Shown: positions 8,203 to 18,163 of the stretch, in pieces
How the letters are laid out: every line of letters begins with the position of its first letter
Position numbering within the stretch: the stretch's first letter is position 1
Translations under genes and position numbers: made by a program
NCBI RefSeq assembly: GCF_025753855.1
Contig: NZ_JAOWPT010000002.1
Span: forward strand, 496,001-560,000
Length of the DNA: 64,000 bases
Source of the DNA: Mesorhizobium sp. ZC-5
GTDB taxonomy: Bacteria > Pseudomonadota > Alphaproteobacteria > Rhizobiales > Rhizobiaceae
Direction: 5' to 3'
The notes under the pieces: generated by a model
What the model was told of the DNA's origin: nothing
The model's input: only the letters and a program-made list of their open reading frames with translations
Database searches by the model: none

Positions 8203-10494
8203 ATGAAGGTTGCGGTTCTCGGCGGCGGGCCCGCCGGTCTCTATTTCGCGATCTCGATGAAGCTGCGCGATGCCGCCCATGACGTCACCGTCATCGAGCG
8301 CAACAAGCCCGACGACACGTTCGGCTGGGGCGTGGTGCTTTCCGACGAAACGCTCGACAATCTCGCCGCCAACGACCCGGTGAGCGCGGCCTGGATCCGC
8401 GAGCATTTCGCCTATTGGGACGACATAGCGGTCGTCCACAAGGGCGTGCGCACCGTCTCCTCCGGCCACGGTTTCTGCGGCATCGGCCGCAAGCAGTTGC
8501 TGGTGCTGCTCCAAAAGCGCGCCCGCGAACTCGGCGTCGAGCTGGCCTTCGAGACGGAAGCGCGCGAGCCGCAGTTCTACATGGATGCGTACGACCTGGT
8601 GGTTGCGTCCGACGGCGTCAATTCGAAGGCGCGAACCGCACTTGCCGACATTTTCAAGCCGGACATCGACATAAGGAAATGCAAGTTCGTCTGGCTCGGC
8701 ACCCACCAGAAATTCGACGACGCCTTCACCTTCATCTTCGAGGAAACCGAGCACGGCTGGCTGTGGGCGCATGCCTACCAGTTCGACCCCGACACCGCGA
8801 CCTTCATCGTCGAATGTTCGGAAACGACGTGGGAAAAATTCGGCTTCGGCGCCATGACGCAGCAGGAATCGATCGCCACCTGCGAGCGCATCTTCCGGAA
8901 ACATCTCGGCGGCCATGCGCTGATGTCGAACGCCGCGCATGTTCGCGGCTCGGCCTGGATCAGCTTTCCGCGTGTACTGTGCGAGCGCTGGTCCTACAGG
9001 AACCTGGCGCTGATGGGCGACGCCGCCGCATCCGCGCATTTCTCCATCGGCTCGGGCACCAAGCTGGCGCTTGAAAGCGCCGTGGCGCTGGCCGAATATG
9101 TGCATTCCGAAGCCGATCTCGACGCCGCCTTCAGGAAATACGAGGACGCGCGGCGCACCGAGGTGCTGCGGCTGCAATCGGCGGCGCGCAATTCGCTGGA
9201 ATGGTTCGAGGATGTCGAGCGCTATTTCAATCTCGACCCGGTGCAGTTCAACTATTCGCTGCTCACCCGCTCGCAGCGCATCAGCCACGAGAATTTGCGG
9301 CTGCGCGACAAGGAATGGCTGGACGGCGCCGAAGCCTGGTTCCAGCGCCAGGCCGGCAGCAATGTAAACGGCGCGCGGGCGCCGATGTTCGCGCCGTTCA
9401 GGCTGCGCGACCTGCATCTGAACAACCGCGTCGTGGTATCGCCGATGGCGCAGTACAAGGCGGTCGACGGCTGCCCGACCGACTGGCATTTCGCGCATTA
9501 CGCCGAACGCGCCAAGGGCGGCGCCGGGCTGGTCTACATCGAGATGACCTGCGTCAGCCCGGAAGGCCGCATCACGCCGGGCTGCACCGGTTTCTATGCG
9601 CCCGAACACGAGGCGGCCTGGAAGCGGTTGGTCGATTTCGTGCATGCCGAGACCGAGGCGAAGATCTGTGCGCAGATCGGCCATTCCGGGCCGAAAGGCT
9701 CGACGCAATTGGGCTGGGAAGACAGCGACGCGCCGCTCAAGCAAGGCAACTGGCCGGTGATGGCGGCGTCCGACGTCGCCTGGTCGCCGCAGAACCAGAC
9801 GCCGAGGCCGATGACCAGAGCCGACATGGAGCGGGTGCGCGACGAGTTCGTGGCGGCGGCCGAGATGGCCGAGCGCTGCGGCTTCGACATCCTGGAAATC
9901 CACGCCGCGCACGGCTATCTCTTGTCCTCCTTCATCACCCCGCTGACCAATAGACGCACCGACGAATACGGCGGTTCATTGGAGAACCGCATGCGCTATC
10001 CGCTGGAGGTCTTCCACGCGGTGCGTGCGGTGTGGCCGGCGGGAAAGCCGATCTCGATGCGCATCTCGGCGCATGACTGGGTCGAGGAAAACGGCGTCGA
10101 CCCGCTGGAAGCCGTCGAAATCGCGCGGCTGCTGCAGGCGGCCGGCGTCGACATCTGCGATGTCTCGGCGGGCCAGACCTCTATCCACGCCAAGCCGGTC
10201 TATGGCCGCATGTTCCAGACGCCGTTTTCGGACCGCATCCGAAACGAGACTGGCATCGCAACGATGGCGGTCGGCAACATCTATGAGCCCGACCACGTCA
10301 ATTCGATCCTGATGGCGGGCCGCGCCGACCTTGTCTGCCTCGCCCGCCCGCATCTCGCCGATCCTTACTGGACACTGCATGCGGCGGCCAAGCTCGGCGA
10401 CCGCCATGTAAAATGGCCCGATCCCTATCTGCCCGGACGCGACCAACTCTACCGGCTGGCCGAGCGGCAGGACGTCATGACGGGAAAGGTGTGA
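8203..10494 (+). CDS. Fused FAD monooxygenase/old-yellow-enzyme protein, 2-aminobenzoyl-CoA monooxygenase/reductase type
   Basis: A 763-residue two-domain flavoprotein. Residues 1-390 are an aromatic FAD monooxygenase: N-terminal [12 protein letters not shown] and the later [18 protein letters not shown] flavin segment. Residues from about 395 are an old-yellow-enzyme barrel with [11 protein letters not shown] and the [14 protein letters not shown] signature. This fusion is the known architecture of anthraniloyl-CoA (2-aminobenzoyl-CoA) monooxygenase/reductase and of salicylyl-CoA 5-hydroxylase. With kynureninase and an aryl-CoA ligase in the same operon, aminobenzoyl-CoA is the better substrate guess. 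The enzyme dearomatises the ring by combined hydroxylation and reduction. The ATG at 8203 has GGGAGGAGA upstream. Confidence 0.88.
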   Translation: MKVAVLGGGPAGLYFAISMKLRDAAHDVTVIERNKPDDTFGWGVVLSDETLDNLAANDPVSAAWIREHFAYWDDIAVVHKGVRTVSSGHGFCGIGRKQLLVLLQKRARELGVELAFETEAREPQFYMDAYDLVVASDGVNSKARTALADIFKPDIDIRKCKFVWLGTHQKFDDAFTFIFEETEHGWLWAHAYQFDPDTATFIVECSETTWEKFGFGAMTQQESIATCERIFRKHLGGHALMSNAAHVRGSAWISFPRVLCERWSYRNLALMGDAAASAHFSIGSGTKLALESAVALAEYVHSEADLDAAFRKYEDARRTEVLRLQSAARNSLEWFEDVERYFNLDPVQFNYSLLTRSQRISHENLRLRDKEWLDGAEAWFQRQAGSNVNGARAPMFAPFRLRDLHLNNRVVVSPMAQYKAVDGCPTDWHFAHYAERAKGGAGLVYIEMTCVSPEGRITPGCTGFYAPEHEAAWKRLVDFVHAETEAKICAQIGHSGPKGSTQLGWEDSDAPLKQGNWPVMAASDVAWSPQNQTPRPMTRADMERVRDEFVAAAEMAERCGFDILEIHAAHGYLLSSFITPLTNRRTDEYGGSLENRMRYPLEVFHAVRAVWPAGKPISMRISAHDWVEENGVDPLEAVEIARLLQAAGVDICDVSAGQTSIHAKPVYGRMFQTPFSDRIRNETGIATMAVGNIYEPDHVNSILMAGRADLVCLARPHLADPYWTLHAAAKLGDRHVKWPDPYLPGRDQLYRLAERQDVMTGKV

Positions 10495-10503
10495 GCATGG
10501 TTA

Positions 10504-10643
10504 GCCTGCCAGCACAGCGCCGCCCCTCACCCTTACCCTCTCCCCGTGCAGGACGGGGAGAGGGGGGCGTCGACGTTGGAGCCAGATCTCCTCTCCCCGT
10601 GCTTGCGGGGAGAGGATGCCGGCAGGCAGGTGAGGGGCGGCGC
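10504..10643. repeat. Palindromic element between the monooxygenase/reductase and SDR genes
   Basis: Outer arms are GCCTGCC/GGCAGGC (10504-10510, 10621-10627) and GCGCCGCCCCTCACC/GGTGAGGGGCGGCGC (10517-10531, 10629-10643). The interior holds two further CTCTCCCCGTGC-type hairpins. The element fills nearly the whole 169-bp gap between two operon genes, so it is transcribed and would fold strongly. Confidence 0.78.
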
Positions 10644-10663
10644 CCCGATTCCGGAGATAAATC

Positions 10664-11419
10664 ATGACCGCATGCCACGCCCTCGTCACCGGCGGAGGCT
10701 CCGGCGTTGGCCGGACGATCGCGCTGGCGTTGGCTGGAGCCGGCGTCGAGGTGACGATCTGTGGCCGCCGCGAGGCGCAGCTTGCAGCAGTGGCCGCTGA
10801 GAACGAGCGGGTCCACGGTATCGTTGCCGATGTGACCGACGAAGCTTCGATGACCAAACTTTACGAAACGGCCGAGGCGGCGCGCGGCCCATTCGGCATC
10901 GTCGTCGCCAATGCCGGCATGGCCGGCAGCGCCCCGGCGGCGAAGACGACGCTGGCCGACTGGCGACGGACGCTCGACGTCAACCTGACCGGCTCGTTCC
11001 TGACGGTGAAACCGGCGCTCGCCGCTATGGCGGCGCGAAAGAGCGGACGCATCGTCTTTATCGCCTCGGTGGCCGGGCTGAAGGGTTTTGGCTACGTCGC
11101 GCCCTATGTGGCGGCCAAGCACGGTGTTGTCGGATTGATGCGGGCGCTGGCCGTCGAACTGGTGAAGACGGGCGTCACGGTCAATGCAGTCTGCCCGAGC
11201 TTCGTCGAAACCGACATGCTGGAGGAATCGATAGGCCGTATCGTCGAAAAGACCGGCCGCAGGGTGGAGGAGGCCCGCGCGAGCCTGATGGCCAGCAATC
11301 CGCAAGGCCGCTTCGTGCAGCCCGACGAGATTGCCGCCACCGTGCTCTGGCTGTGCAGCGAGGGCGCGGCCTCCGTCACCGGACAGGCGATCTCGGTGTC
11401 GGGAGGCGAGACATGGTGA
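10664..11419 (+). CDS. SDR-family oxidoreductase of the aminobenzoyl-CoA operon
   Basis: A 251-residue classical short-chain dehydrogenase with the nucleotide loop TGGGSGVGR near the N-terminus, NAG in VVANAGMAG, and catalytic Ser plus YxxxK (PYVAAKHG). The C-terminus has the usual SGGETW ending. By position it probably performs a 3-hydroxyacyl-CoA dehydrogenase-like step on the dearomatised ring. Its last 7 bases overlap the MarR start, so the regulator is co-translated. Confidence 0.85.
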   Translation: MTACHALVTGGGSGVGRTIALALAGAGVEVTICGRREAQLAAVAAENERVHGIVADVTDEASMTKLYETAEAARGPFGIVVANAGMAGSAPAAKTTLADWRRTLDVNLTGSFLTVKPALAAMAARKSGRIVFIASVAGLKGFGYVAPYVAAKHGVVGLMRALAVELVKTGVTVNAVCPSFVETDMLEESIGRIVEKTGRRVEEARASLMASNPQGRFVQPDEIAATVLWLCSEGAASVTGQAISVSGGETW

Positions 11420-11889
11420 GCGCGCCGCTCTCCTCGGCCGTCATCGGCAACGGAGCCAAGGAACGGCTGCGGCTGTGGATCCGCCTTTTGCGTGCATCGC
11501 GCGTCGTCGAGAGCGAGTTGCGCGAGCGGCTGAAGCGCGAGTTCAATTCAACGCTGCCGCGCTTCGACGTGATGGCGGCGCTCTACCGCGAGCCCGGCGG
11601 CATGCTGATGAGCGACCTGTCGCGGTTCCTGCTGGTTTCCAACGGCAACGTCACCGGCATCGTCGACCGGCTGGTCTCGGACGGCTTTGTCGTGCGCGCC
11701 CAGCGCGAGGGCGACCGCCGCACCTCGATCGTGCGGCTGACGGCGCGCGGCGAGGAGGAGTTCCGCTCGATGGCGGCGATCCACGAAGGCTGGATCGGCG
11801 AACTTCTGGGCGATGTCGGCGAGGATGACGCGCGGCGGCTTTCGGCCATGCTGAAATCGTTCCGCAGCAATTGGGAGGGCGAGGCGTGA
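11413..11889 (+). CDS. MarR-family transcriptional regulator
   Basis: A 158-residue winged-helix regulator. The recognition region reads [21 protein letters not shown] and the wing is [16 protein letters not shown]. It is embedded in the operon it probably controls, overlapping the SDR stop (ATG 11413) and the hydratase start (GTGA at 11886). MarR repressors in aromatic acyl-CoA pathways generally release DNA on binding a CoA-thioester, so 2-aminobenzoyl-CoA is the likely effector here. The triple palindrome at 8113-8156 is the obvious candidate target. Confidence 0.88.
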   Translation: MVSAPLSSAVIGNGAKERLRLWIRLLRASRVVESELRERLKREFNSTLPRFDVMAALYREPGGMLMSDLSRFLLVSNGNVTGIVDRLVSDGFVVRAQREGDRRTSIVRLTARGEEEFRSMAAIHEGWIGELLGDVGEDDARRLSAMLKSFRSNWEGEA

Positions 11890-12704
11890 AGGGCATCAAA
11901 CTGGCCGGCTTCAAGCCGAAACATTTTCTCTGGACGGTCGAGGGCCGCATCGCGCGGGTGAAACTCGACCGGCCGGAACGCAAGAACCCGCTGACCTTCG
12001 AATCCTATGCCGAGCTGCGCGACACCTTCCGCGACCTCGTCTACGCCGACGATGTCGATGCCGTGGTGTTCCTGCCGAACGGCGGCAATTTCTGCTCGGG
12101 CGGCGACGTGCACGACATCATCGGCCCGCTGGTCGACATGGACATGAAAGGCCTGCTCGCCTTCACCCGCATGACCGGCGACCTAGTGAAGGCGATGCTG
12201 AACTGCGGCAAGCCGATCATCACCGCCGTAGACGGCGTTGCGGTCGGCGCCGGCGCCATCGTCACCATGGCATCCGACATCAGGCTGGCGACACCGGAGG
12301 CGAAGACGGCATTCCTGTTCACCCGCGTTGGGCTGGCCGGCTGCGACATGGGCGCCTGCGCGATCCTGCCGCGCATCATCGGCCAGGGCCGCGCCGCCGA
12401 GCTGCTCTATACCGGCCGCACCATGAGCGCCGAGGAAGGCGATCGCTGGGGTTTCTACAACCGGCTGGTGCCGGCGGAGAAGCTGGAGGAAGAGGCGCTC
12501 GACCTCGCCGCGCGCATCGTTTCGGGCCCGACCTTCGCCCATGGCATCACCAAGACGCAGCTCAACCAGGAATGGTCGATGGGGCTCGACCAGGCGATCG
12601 AGGCGGAAGCACAGGCGCAGGCGATCTGCATGAAGACCAGGGATTTCGAGCGGGCGTACAGGGCTTTCGTCGAGAAGAAGAAGCCGGTGTTCGAGGGGAA
12701 TTGA
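11886..12704 (+). CDS. Enoyl-CoA hydratase/isomerase-family protein
   Basis: A 272-residue crotonase-fold protein. The oxyanion-hole segment [13 protein letters not shown] and the second segment [22 protein letters not shown] are both present. The GTG start at 11886 is chosen because it overlaps the MarR stop in the usual GTGA arrangement. It should hydrate or hydrolyse a cyclic enoyl-CoA intermediate downstream of the aminobenzoyl-CoA monooxygenase/reductase. The C-terminus (SKTQ-like [10 protein letters not shown]) is family-typical. Confidence 0.86.
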   Translation: MKGIKLAGFKPKHFLWTVEGRIARVKLDRPERKNPLTFESYAELRDTFRDLVYADDVDAVVFLPNGGNFCSGGDVHDIIGPLVDMDMKGLLAFTRMTGDLVKAMLNCGKPIITAVDGVAVGAGAIVTMASDIRLATPEAKTAFLFTRVGLAGCDMGACAILPRIIGQGRAAELLYTGRTMSAEEGDRWGFYNRLVPAEKLEEEALDLAARIVSGPTFAHGITKTQLNQEWSMGLDQAIEAEAQAQAICMKTRDFERAYRAFVEKKKPVFEGN

Positions 12705-12718
12705 GATGGAACGCTTCG

Positions 12719-12792
12719 TGCCCCCTCCACCGCCTTCGGCGGTTCCCCTCCCCCGCTTCGCAGGGGAGGATCCAAGCATGGTGGAGGGGGCA
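12719..12792. repeat. Palindromic element whose right arm supplies the ribosome-binding site of the next gene
   Basis: TGCCCCCTCCACC (12719-12731) and GGTGGAGGGGGCA (12780-12792) are perfect 13-bp inverted arms. The right arm ends one base before the ATG at 12794, and its GGAGGGGG is the only plausible Shine-Dalgarno for the acyl-CoA dehydrogenase. An inner CCGCCTTCGGCGG hairpin lies at 12730-12742. Folding of the element would sequester that ribosome-binding site. Confidence 0.75.
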
Positions 12793-12793
12793 G

Positions 12794-13951
12794 ATGCCTG
12801 ACCGCTCCTTCCTTGCCTGGCCGTTCTTCGAAGACCGCCATCGCGACCTGGCGGAGCGGCTGGAGACATGGTGCGCCAAAAATCTGCCGGTCGCGCATGA
12901 CGACATCGACGCCGCATGCCGCGAACTGGTGACGATGCTCGGCCGTGACGGCTGGCTGAAGCCGACGGCGGTCGACCCGGCAAACCCGCAGCCGCTCGAC
13001 GTGCGCACGCTGTGCATCACCCGCGAGACGCTGGCGCGCCACGACGGGCTCGCCGACTTTGCCTTCGCCATGCAGGGGCTCGGCACCGGCGCAATCAGCC
13101 TGTTCGGCGACGCCGCGCAGAAGAAATGGTTGGAAAAAACCCGCGCCGGCAAGGCGATCTCGGCCTTTGCGCTGTCGGAACCGCGCTCCGGCTCCGATGT
13201 CGCCAACATGGATATGGAAGCCCGGAGGATCGGCGACAACTATGTCCTTGCCGGCGAAAAGACCTGGATATCGAACGGCGGCATCGCGGATTTCTACGTG
13301 GTTTTCGCCAGGACCGGTGAGGCGCCCGGCGCCAAGGGCCTTTCGGCATTCCTGGTGCCGGCCGACACACCGGGCCTGACGGTCGCCGAACGGCTGGAGG
13401 TGATAGCGCCGCATCCGCTCGCGCGGCTGAAATTCGATCATGTCGAGGTGCCGGCCGCGGCGCTGATCGGCAAGGCCGGCGACGGTTTCCGCATCGCAAT
13501 GTCGGTGCTCGACGTCTTCCGCTCGACGGTTGGGGCCGCCGCACTCGGGTTTGCCCGGCGGGCGCTGGACGAAAGCATCAAGCGCGCCTCGGGGCGCGAA
13601 CTGTTCGGCGCGCCGATGGCCGACCTGCAGATGGTGCAGGGGCACATCGCCGACATGGCGCTGGATGTCGATGCGGCGGCGCTTCTGATCTATCGTGCCG
13701 CCTGGACCAAGGATATGGGCGCGGCGCGGGTGACGCGGGAGGCGGCGATGGCCAAGCTTTACGCAACCGACCGGGCACAGGCGGTCATCGACAGGGCGGT
13801 GCAATTGCATGGCGGCGACGGTGTGCGGCGTGGCCATATCGTCGAAAGCCTTTACCGCGAGATCCGCGCGCTGCGCATCTACGAAGGCGCATCCGATGTC
13901 CAGAAGGTGGTGATCGCGCGGCAGGTACTCTCTGAGTTCAAACAATCATAA
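12794..13951 (+). CDS. Acyl-CoA dehydrogenase-family protein
   Basis: A 385-residue flavoenzyme of the acyl-CoA dehydrogenase family. The substrate/flavin segments [16 protein letters not shown] and [15 protein letters not shown] are clear. The C-terminal helices include [15 protein letters not shown] and the ending [19 protein letters not shown]. It should desaturate a CoA-bound ring or ring-opened intermediate of the anthranilate pathway. Start 12794 is fixed by the palindrome-derived ribosome-binding site. A much longer in-frame extension upstream is a shadow of the hydratase gene. Confidence 0.87.
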   Translation: MPDRSFLAWPFFEDRHRDLAERLETWCAKNLPVAHDDIDAACRELVTMLGRDGWLKPTAVDPANPQPLDVRTLCITRETLARHDGLADFAFAMQGLGTGAISLFGDAAQKKWLEKTRAGKAISAFALSEPRSGSDVANMDMEARRIGDNYVLAGEKTWISNGGIADFYVVFARTGEAPGAKGLSAFLVPADTPGLTVAERLEVIAPHPLARLKFDHVEVPAAALIGKAGDGFRIAMSVLDVFRSTVGAAALGFARRALDESIKRASGRELFGAPMADLQMVQGHIADMALDVDAAALLIYRAAWTKDMGAARVTREAAMAKLYATDRAQAVIDRAVQLHGGDGVRRGHIVESLYREIRALRIYEGASDVQKVVIARQVLSEFKQS

Positions 13952-13969
13952 CAGGGGAAGGACAGGAAA

Positions 13970-14422
13970 ATGGCGAAGGATCTTGCAAAGGGCATTACCG
14001 CGAACGGCGCCGGCATCGACGGCTTGGAATGGAACATTCTCGGTCAGACCTATTTCCCGAAGGCGGTGTGCGAGAGCACCTTCGCGTTCGAGACGAACAG
14101 CGCGCCCGGACAGTTCGTGCCAGTCCACATCCATCCCGACCAGGAGGAATTCATCCTTGTCCAGGAGGGTGAGCTCGACCTGAAGCTCGACGGCGTGTGG
14201 AGCAAGGCCAGGGCCGGCGACCTGGTGCGCATGCCGCGCGGCGTACCGCATGGCTACTTCAACAAATCCGACAAGCCGTGCCGCGCCCTGTTCTGGGTGT
14301 CTCCGGCGGGCCGGCTGAAGGAGCTCTTCGAGCAACTACACGACAAATCGGACATCCCGACAATCATAAAATTGTCGGCGGAGCATGATGTGGACTTCCT
14401 CCCGGAAGAAGCGAACGCCTGA
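13970..14422 (+). CDS. Cupin-domain protein
   Basis: A 150-residue single-domain cupin with both canonical motifs. Motif 1 gives metal ligands H53, H55 and E60 (PVHIHPDQEEF) and motif 2 reads GDLVRMPRGVPHGYFN. Its role in the pathway is not known to me; it could be a small dioxygenase, an isomerase or a sensor. It is too short and too different for 3-hydroxyanthranilate dioxygenase. It starts 18 bp after the dehydrogenase with AGGGGAAGGA upstream, and its stop is one base before the CoA-ligase ATG, so it belongs to the operon. Confidence 0.8.
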   Translation: MAKDLAKGITANGAGIDGLEWNILGQTYFPKAVCESTFAFETNSAPGQFVPVHIHPDQEEFILVQEGELDLKLDGVWSKARAGDLVRMPRGVPHGYFNKSDKPCRALFWVSPAGRLKELFEQLHDKSDIPTIIKLSAEHDVDFLPEEANA

Positions 14423-14423
14423 C

Positions 14424-16046
14424 ATGCTCGGCCCCTCCGCCCACGTCGACACATTTTCGCGTGACAACCTGCCGCCCTTCGAAGAGTGGCCGGAAATGCC
14501 GCTCGAGGGTTTCGACTATCCGGACTATCTGAACGCCGGCGTCGAACTGACCGACCGGTTGGTGGAAAAGGGTTTTGGAGACAATACCGCGCTGATCGGC
14601 AACGGGCGGCGGCGTACCTACAAGGAACTGTCGGACTGGACCAACCGGCTTGCGCATGCGCTGGTCGAAAATTACGGCGTCAAGCCGGGACACCGGGTTC
14701 TGATCCGCTCCGCCAACAACCCGGCGATGGTCGCCTGCTGGCTGGCCGCCACCAAGGCCGGCGCGGTTGTGGTCAACACGATGCCGATGCTGCGCGCCGG
14801 AGAGCTTGCCAAGATCGTCGACAAGGCTGAAGTAAGCTTGGCGCTGTGCGACACGCGTATTAAGGACGAACTGGTTGCCTGCGCCAAGGACAGCAAATTC
14901 CTGAAGCAGGTGATCGGCTTCGACGGCACCGCCAATCACGATGCCGAACTGGACCGCGTCGCGCTCAACAAGCCGGTGCGCTTCGAGGCGGTGAAAACCG
15001 GCCGCGACGACGTCGCACTGCTTGGTTTCACATCCGGAACGACCGGTGTGCCGAAAGCCACCATGCACTTCCATCGTGATCTGCTGATCATCGCTGACGG
15101 CTACGCCAAAGAAGTGCTGAACGTGCAGCCGGACGACATCTTCGTCGGCTCGCCGCCGCTCGCCTTCACTTTCGGGCTGGGCGGGCTGGCAATCTTCCCG
15201 CTGCGTTTCGGTGCTGCCGCGACGCTGCTTGAAAACGCCTCGCCGCCGAACATGATCGAGATCATCGAGACCTACAAGGCAACGATCAGCTTCACCGCGC
15301 CGACCGCCTACCGCGCCATGCTGACGGCGATGGAGGAAGGCGCCGACCTGTCGTCGCTGCGCATCGCCGTGTCGGCCGGCGAAACGCTGCCGGCGCCGGT
15401 GTTCGAGGACTGGACCAGGAAAACCGGCAAGCCGATCCTCGACGGCATCGGCGCCACCGAGATGCTGCATATCTTCATCTCCAACCGGCTGGACGATATG
15501 GCGCCGGCCAGCACCGGCCGCCCGGTGACGGGCTACCAGGCGATCATCGTCGACGACAACATGAACGAACTGCCGCGCGGCGAGATCGGCAAGCTCGCGG
15601 TGCGCGGCCCGACCGGCTGCCGCTACCTCGCCGACGACCGGCAGAAGAACTATGTCCGCGACGGCTGGAACCTGACCGGCGATTCCTTCGTCCAGGATGG
15701 CGAGGGCCGCTTCCATTTCGCCGCGCGCTCCGACGACATGATCATTTCGGCCGGCTACAACATCGCCGGGCCGGAGGTGGAGGCAGCACTGCTGTCGCAT
15801 CCCGACGTCAGGGAATGCGCGGTCATCGGCCTCTCCGACGCCAACCGCGGCCAGATCGTCGAGGCGCATGTCGTGCTGGTGGAGACGGCGGCGCCCGACG
15901 AACTGACGAAAAAGCGCCTGCAGGACCATGTGAAGGCGACGATCGCGCCGTACAAATATCCGCGCTCGGTGAAATTCATCGACGCGCTGCCGAAGACGCA
16001 GACGGGGAAGATACAGCGATTCCGGTTGCGCGAGGGCGGGGAATGA
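14424..16046 (+). CDS. 2-aminobenzoate(anthranilate)-CoA ligase-type AMP-forming synthetase
   Basis: A 540-residue ANL-superfamily ligase. The AMP-binding loop is [15 protein letters not shown], the hinge region [12 protein letters not shown], and the catalytic lysine near the C-terminus [11 protein letters not shown]. Sequence is of the benzoate/2-aminobenzoate-CoA ligase type. With kynureninase next in the operon and the aminobenzoyl-CoA monooxygenase/reductase upstream, activation of anthranilate is the coherent assignment, though benzoate or salicylate cannot be excluded from motifs. The stop overlaps the kynU ATG by four bases. Confidence 0.85.
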   Translation: MLGPSAHVDTFSRDNLPPFEEWPEMPLEGFDYPDYLNAGVELTDRLVEKGFGDNTALIGNGRRRTYKELSDWTNRLAHALVENYGVKPGHRVLIRSANNPAMVACWLAATKAGAVVVNTMPMLRAGELAKIVDKAEVSLALCDTRIKDELVACAKDSKFLKQVIGFDGTANHDAELDRVALNKPVRFEAVKTGRDDVALLGFTSGTTGVPKATMHFHRDLLIIADGYAKEVLNVQPDDIFVGSPPLAFTFGLGGLAIFPLRFGAAATLLENASPPNMIEIIETYKATISFTAPTAYRAMLTAMEEGADLSSLRIAVSAGETLPAPVFEDWTRKTGKPILDGIGATEMLHIFISNRLDDMAPASTGRPVTGYQAIIVDDNMNELPRGEIGKLAVRGPTGCRYLADDRQKNYVRDGWNLTGDSFVQDGEGRFHFAARSDDMIISAGYNIAGPEVEAALLSHPDVRECAVIGLSDANRGQIVEAHVVLVETAAPDELTKKRLQDHVKATIAPYKYPRSVKFIDALPKTQTGKIQRFRLREGGE

Positions 16047-17239
16047 CGACCGATTTCTCCCGGACCAAAAAACTCTTCCACATGCCGCAAGGCATGATCT
16101 ATCTCGACGGCAATTCGCTGGGGCCGCTGCCGCTGGCGGCGAAGGCGCGGGTCGCCGGGATGCTGACCGCCGAGTGGGGCGACCAGCTCATCAAGGGCTG
16201 GAATTCCGCTGGTTGGATGATGCAGCCGCGCCGCATCGGCGACCGCATAGGCAAGCTGATCGGCGCCGCCGAGGGCACCATCGTCATGGGCGACACGCTG
16301 TCGATCAAGGTGCACCAGGCGCTGGCGTCGGCGCTGGAACTCAAACCGAAGCGCCGCGTCGTGCTTTCCGACAACGGCAATTTTCCCTCCGACCTCTACA
16401 TCGCGCGGGGCCTGCTGAAATCGCTCGACCGCGGCTACACGCTGGAGATCGTCGAGCCGGAGGAGGTCGAAGCCGCGATCGGCGATCATGTCGCCGTGCT
16501 GATGCTGACCGAGGTCGACTACCGCACCGGCCGCCTGCACGACATGAAGGCGCTGACCGAAAAGGCACATGCCGCCGGCGTGCTGACGGTCTGGGATCTC
16601 GCCCACTCGGCTGGCGCCATCCCCGTCGATCTTACCGGTGCAAAAGCCGACTTCGCGGTCGGCTGCACTTACAAATATCTGAACGGCGGACCCGGAGCGC
16701 CGGCCTTCATCTATGTCGCGCCGAAGCACCAGGACAGCGCGCGCCCGGCCCTGTCGGGCTGGCTCGGCCACGAGGCGCCCTTCGCCTTCGACCTCGACTA
16801 CCGGCCCGGCGCCGGCATCGATCGCATGCGGGTCGGCACGCCGCCGATCATCGCGCTGGCCGCACTCGACGCCGCGCTCGATGCGTGGGACGGCGTCGAC
16901 ATGGCCGATCTGCGCAGGGTATCGGTCGCGCTCACAACCCTGTTCATCGACGAGATCGAAAAGCGCTGTCCGGAACTGGTGCTGAATTCGCCGCGCGACG
17001 CCGCGAAGCGCGGCAGCCAGGTGTCGTTTCGCCATCCACAGGGCTACGCGGTCATGCAGGCGCTGATCGCGCGCGGCTTGATCGGCGATTTCCGCGCGCC
17101 CGATTCCATCCGCTTCGGCTTTACCCCGCTCTATATCGGCGAGGCCGAGGTGCGCGCCGCCGTCGGCATCATCGAGGATGTCCTGACCCGGCGCCTGTGG
17201 GATGCGCCCGAATACCACAGGAAGGCGCTGGTAACATGA
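16043..17239 (+). CDS. kynU: Kynureninase
   Basis: A 398-residue fold-type I PLP enzyme. The PLP lysine is K211 in [14 protein letters not shown], and the N-terminal [12 protein letters not shown] and [13 protein letters not shown] segments are family signatures. It splits kynurenine into anthranilate and alanine. ATGA overlaps at both ends couple it to the CoA ligase upstream and the dioxygenase downstream, so the product can pass straight to thioesterification. Length matches bacterial KynU. Confidence 0.93.
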   Translation: MTTDFSRTKKLFHMPQGMIYLDGNSLGPLPLAAKARVAGMLTAEWGDQLIKGWNSAGWMMQPRRIGDRIGKLIGAAEGTIVMGDTLSIKVHQALASALELKPKRRVVLSDNGNFPSDLYIARGLLKSLDRGYTLEIVEPEEVEAAIGDHVAVLMLTEVDYRTGRLHDMKALTEKAHAAGVLTVWDLAHSAGAIPVDLTGAKADFAVGCTYKYLNGGPGAPAFIYVAPKHQDSARPALSGWLGHEAPFAFDLDYRPGAGIDRMRVGTPPIIALAALDAALDAWDGVDMADLRRVSVALTTLFIDEIEKRCPELVLNSPRDAAKRGSQVSFRHPQGYAVMQALIARGLIGDFRAPDSIRFGFTPLYIGEAEVRAAVGIIEDVLTRRLWDAPEYHRKALVT

Positions 17240-18069
17240 GCGGTTACGATCCAGGCAGCGAAGGCGCGCAGATGTCGTTCCGGGAAAAGATGTCCTACAG
17301 CGACTATCTGCACCTGGAAAAGATCCTCGACGCGCAGGCGCCGCTGTCGGCGGCGCATGACGAGCTTCTGTTCATCATCCAGCACCAGACCTCGGAACTG
17401 TGGATGAAGCTCGCCATCCACGAGATACGCTCGGCCAAGGCGGCGATCCGCGACAACCAGCTGCAGCCGGCCTTCAAGATGCTCTCCCGGGTGGCGCGCA
17501 TCTTCGAGCAGCTGAACAATGCGTGGGATGTGCTGCGCACGATGACGCCGAGCGAATACACGCAGTTCCGCGATTCGCTCGGCCAGTCGTCAGGCTTCCA
17601 GTCGTGGCAGTACCGGGCGATCGAATTCCTCGCCGGCAATCGCAACGAAGCGATGCTGAAGCCCCATGCGCATCGCGAGGAGGTGGTGGCCGAACTGGAA
17701 AAGATCCTCGCCGAACCAAGCCTGTACGACGAGGCGCTGTTGCTGCTTGCCCGCGAAGGTTTCGATATCGGACCCGAGGCGAAACGAACTGATTGGCGCC
17801 AGAGCCGGCAACCCAGCGACGAGGTGATGGCGGCGTGGAAAAAGATCTACCAGGCGCCGGGCGAACACTGGGCGCTTTATGAACTGGCCGAAAAGCTGGT
17901 CGACTTCGAGGATTATTTCCGCCGCTGGCGCTTCAACCACGTCACAACGGTGGAGCGCATCATCGGGCTGAAGCGCGGCACCGGCGGCACCGCCGGCGTA
18001 TCGTATTTGCGCAAGATGCTGGAGGTGGAGCTGTTTCCGGAATTATGGAAACTGCGTACAGAGCTTTGA
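17236..18069 (+). CDS. kynA: Tryptophan 2,3-dioxygenase
   Basis: A 277-residue haem dioxygenase. Family signatures include [43 protein letters not shown] and the C-terminal haem-ligand region [16 protein letters not shown], then [11 protein letters not shown]. It opens the indole ring to N-formylkynurenine, the first step of the pathway. Its start overlaps the kynU stop. A strong stem-loop and the transporter binding-protein gene follow. Length is typical for bacterial TDO. Confidence 0.95.
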   Translation: MSGYDPGSEGAQMSFREKMSYSDYLHLEKILDAQAPLSAAHDELLFIIQHQTSELWMKLAIHEIRSAKAAIRDNQLQPAFKMLSRVARIFEQLNNAWDVLRTMTPSEYTQFRDSLGQSSGFQSWQYRAIEFLAGNRNEAMLKPHAHREEVVAELEKILAEPSLYDEALLLLAREGFDIGPEAKRTDWRQSRQPSDEVMAAWKKIYQAPGEHWALYELAEKLVDFEDYFRRWRFNHVTTVERIIGLKRGTGGTAGVSYLRKMLEVELFPELWKLRTEL

Positions 18070-18095
18070 GGCCGCAAAAAGCGGCTCGACGAAGA

Positions 18096-18123
18096 CATGC
18101 CGGAACGAGGACGTTCCGGCATG
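18096..18123 (+). other. Strong stem-loop between kynA and the binding-protein gene
   Basis: CATGCCGGAACG (18096-18107) and CGTTCCGGCATG (18112-18123) form a perfect 12-bp stem with an AGGA loop, 40 bp before the binding-protein ATG. A smaller GCCGC-AAAAA-GCGGC hairpin lies just upstream (18071-18085). No T-run follows, so it looks more like an RNA-processing or stabilising structure, or an attenuator, than a plain terminator. Confidence 0.6.
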
Positions 18124-18163
18124 GTGAAAAAACGGGAACGACAATGAAAAGGGAGACCAGAAA

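Noticed and set aside
10504-10643. CRISPR-like repeat cluster
   Set aside because: The repeats are inverted, not direct, and have no regular spacers; no cas genes are present.
13970-14422. 3-hydroxyanthranilate 3,4-dioxygenase
   Set aside because: It is a cupin, but shorter than that family and without its extra C-terminal region; the operon also follows the anthranilate-CoA route rather than hydroxyanthranilate.
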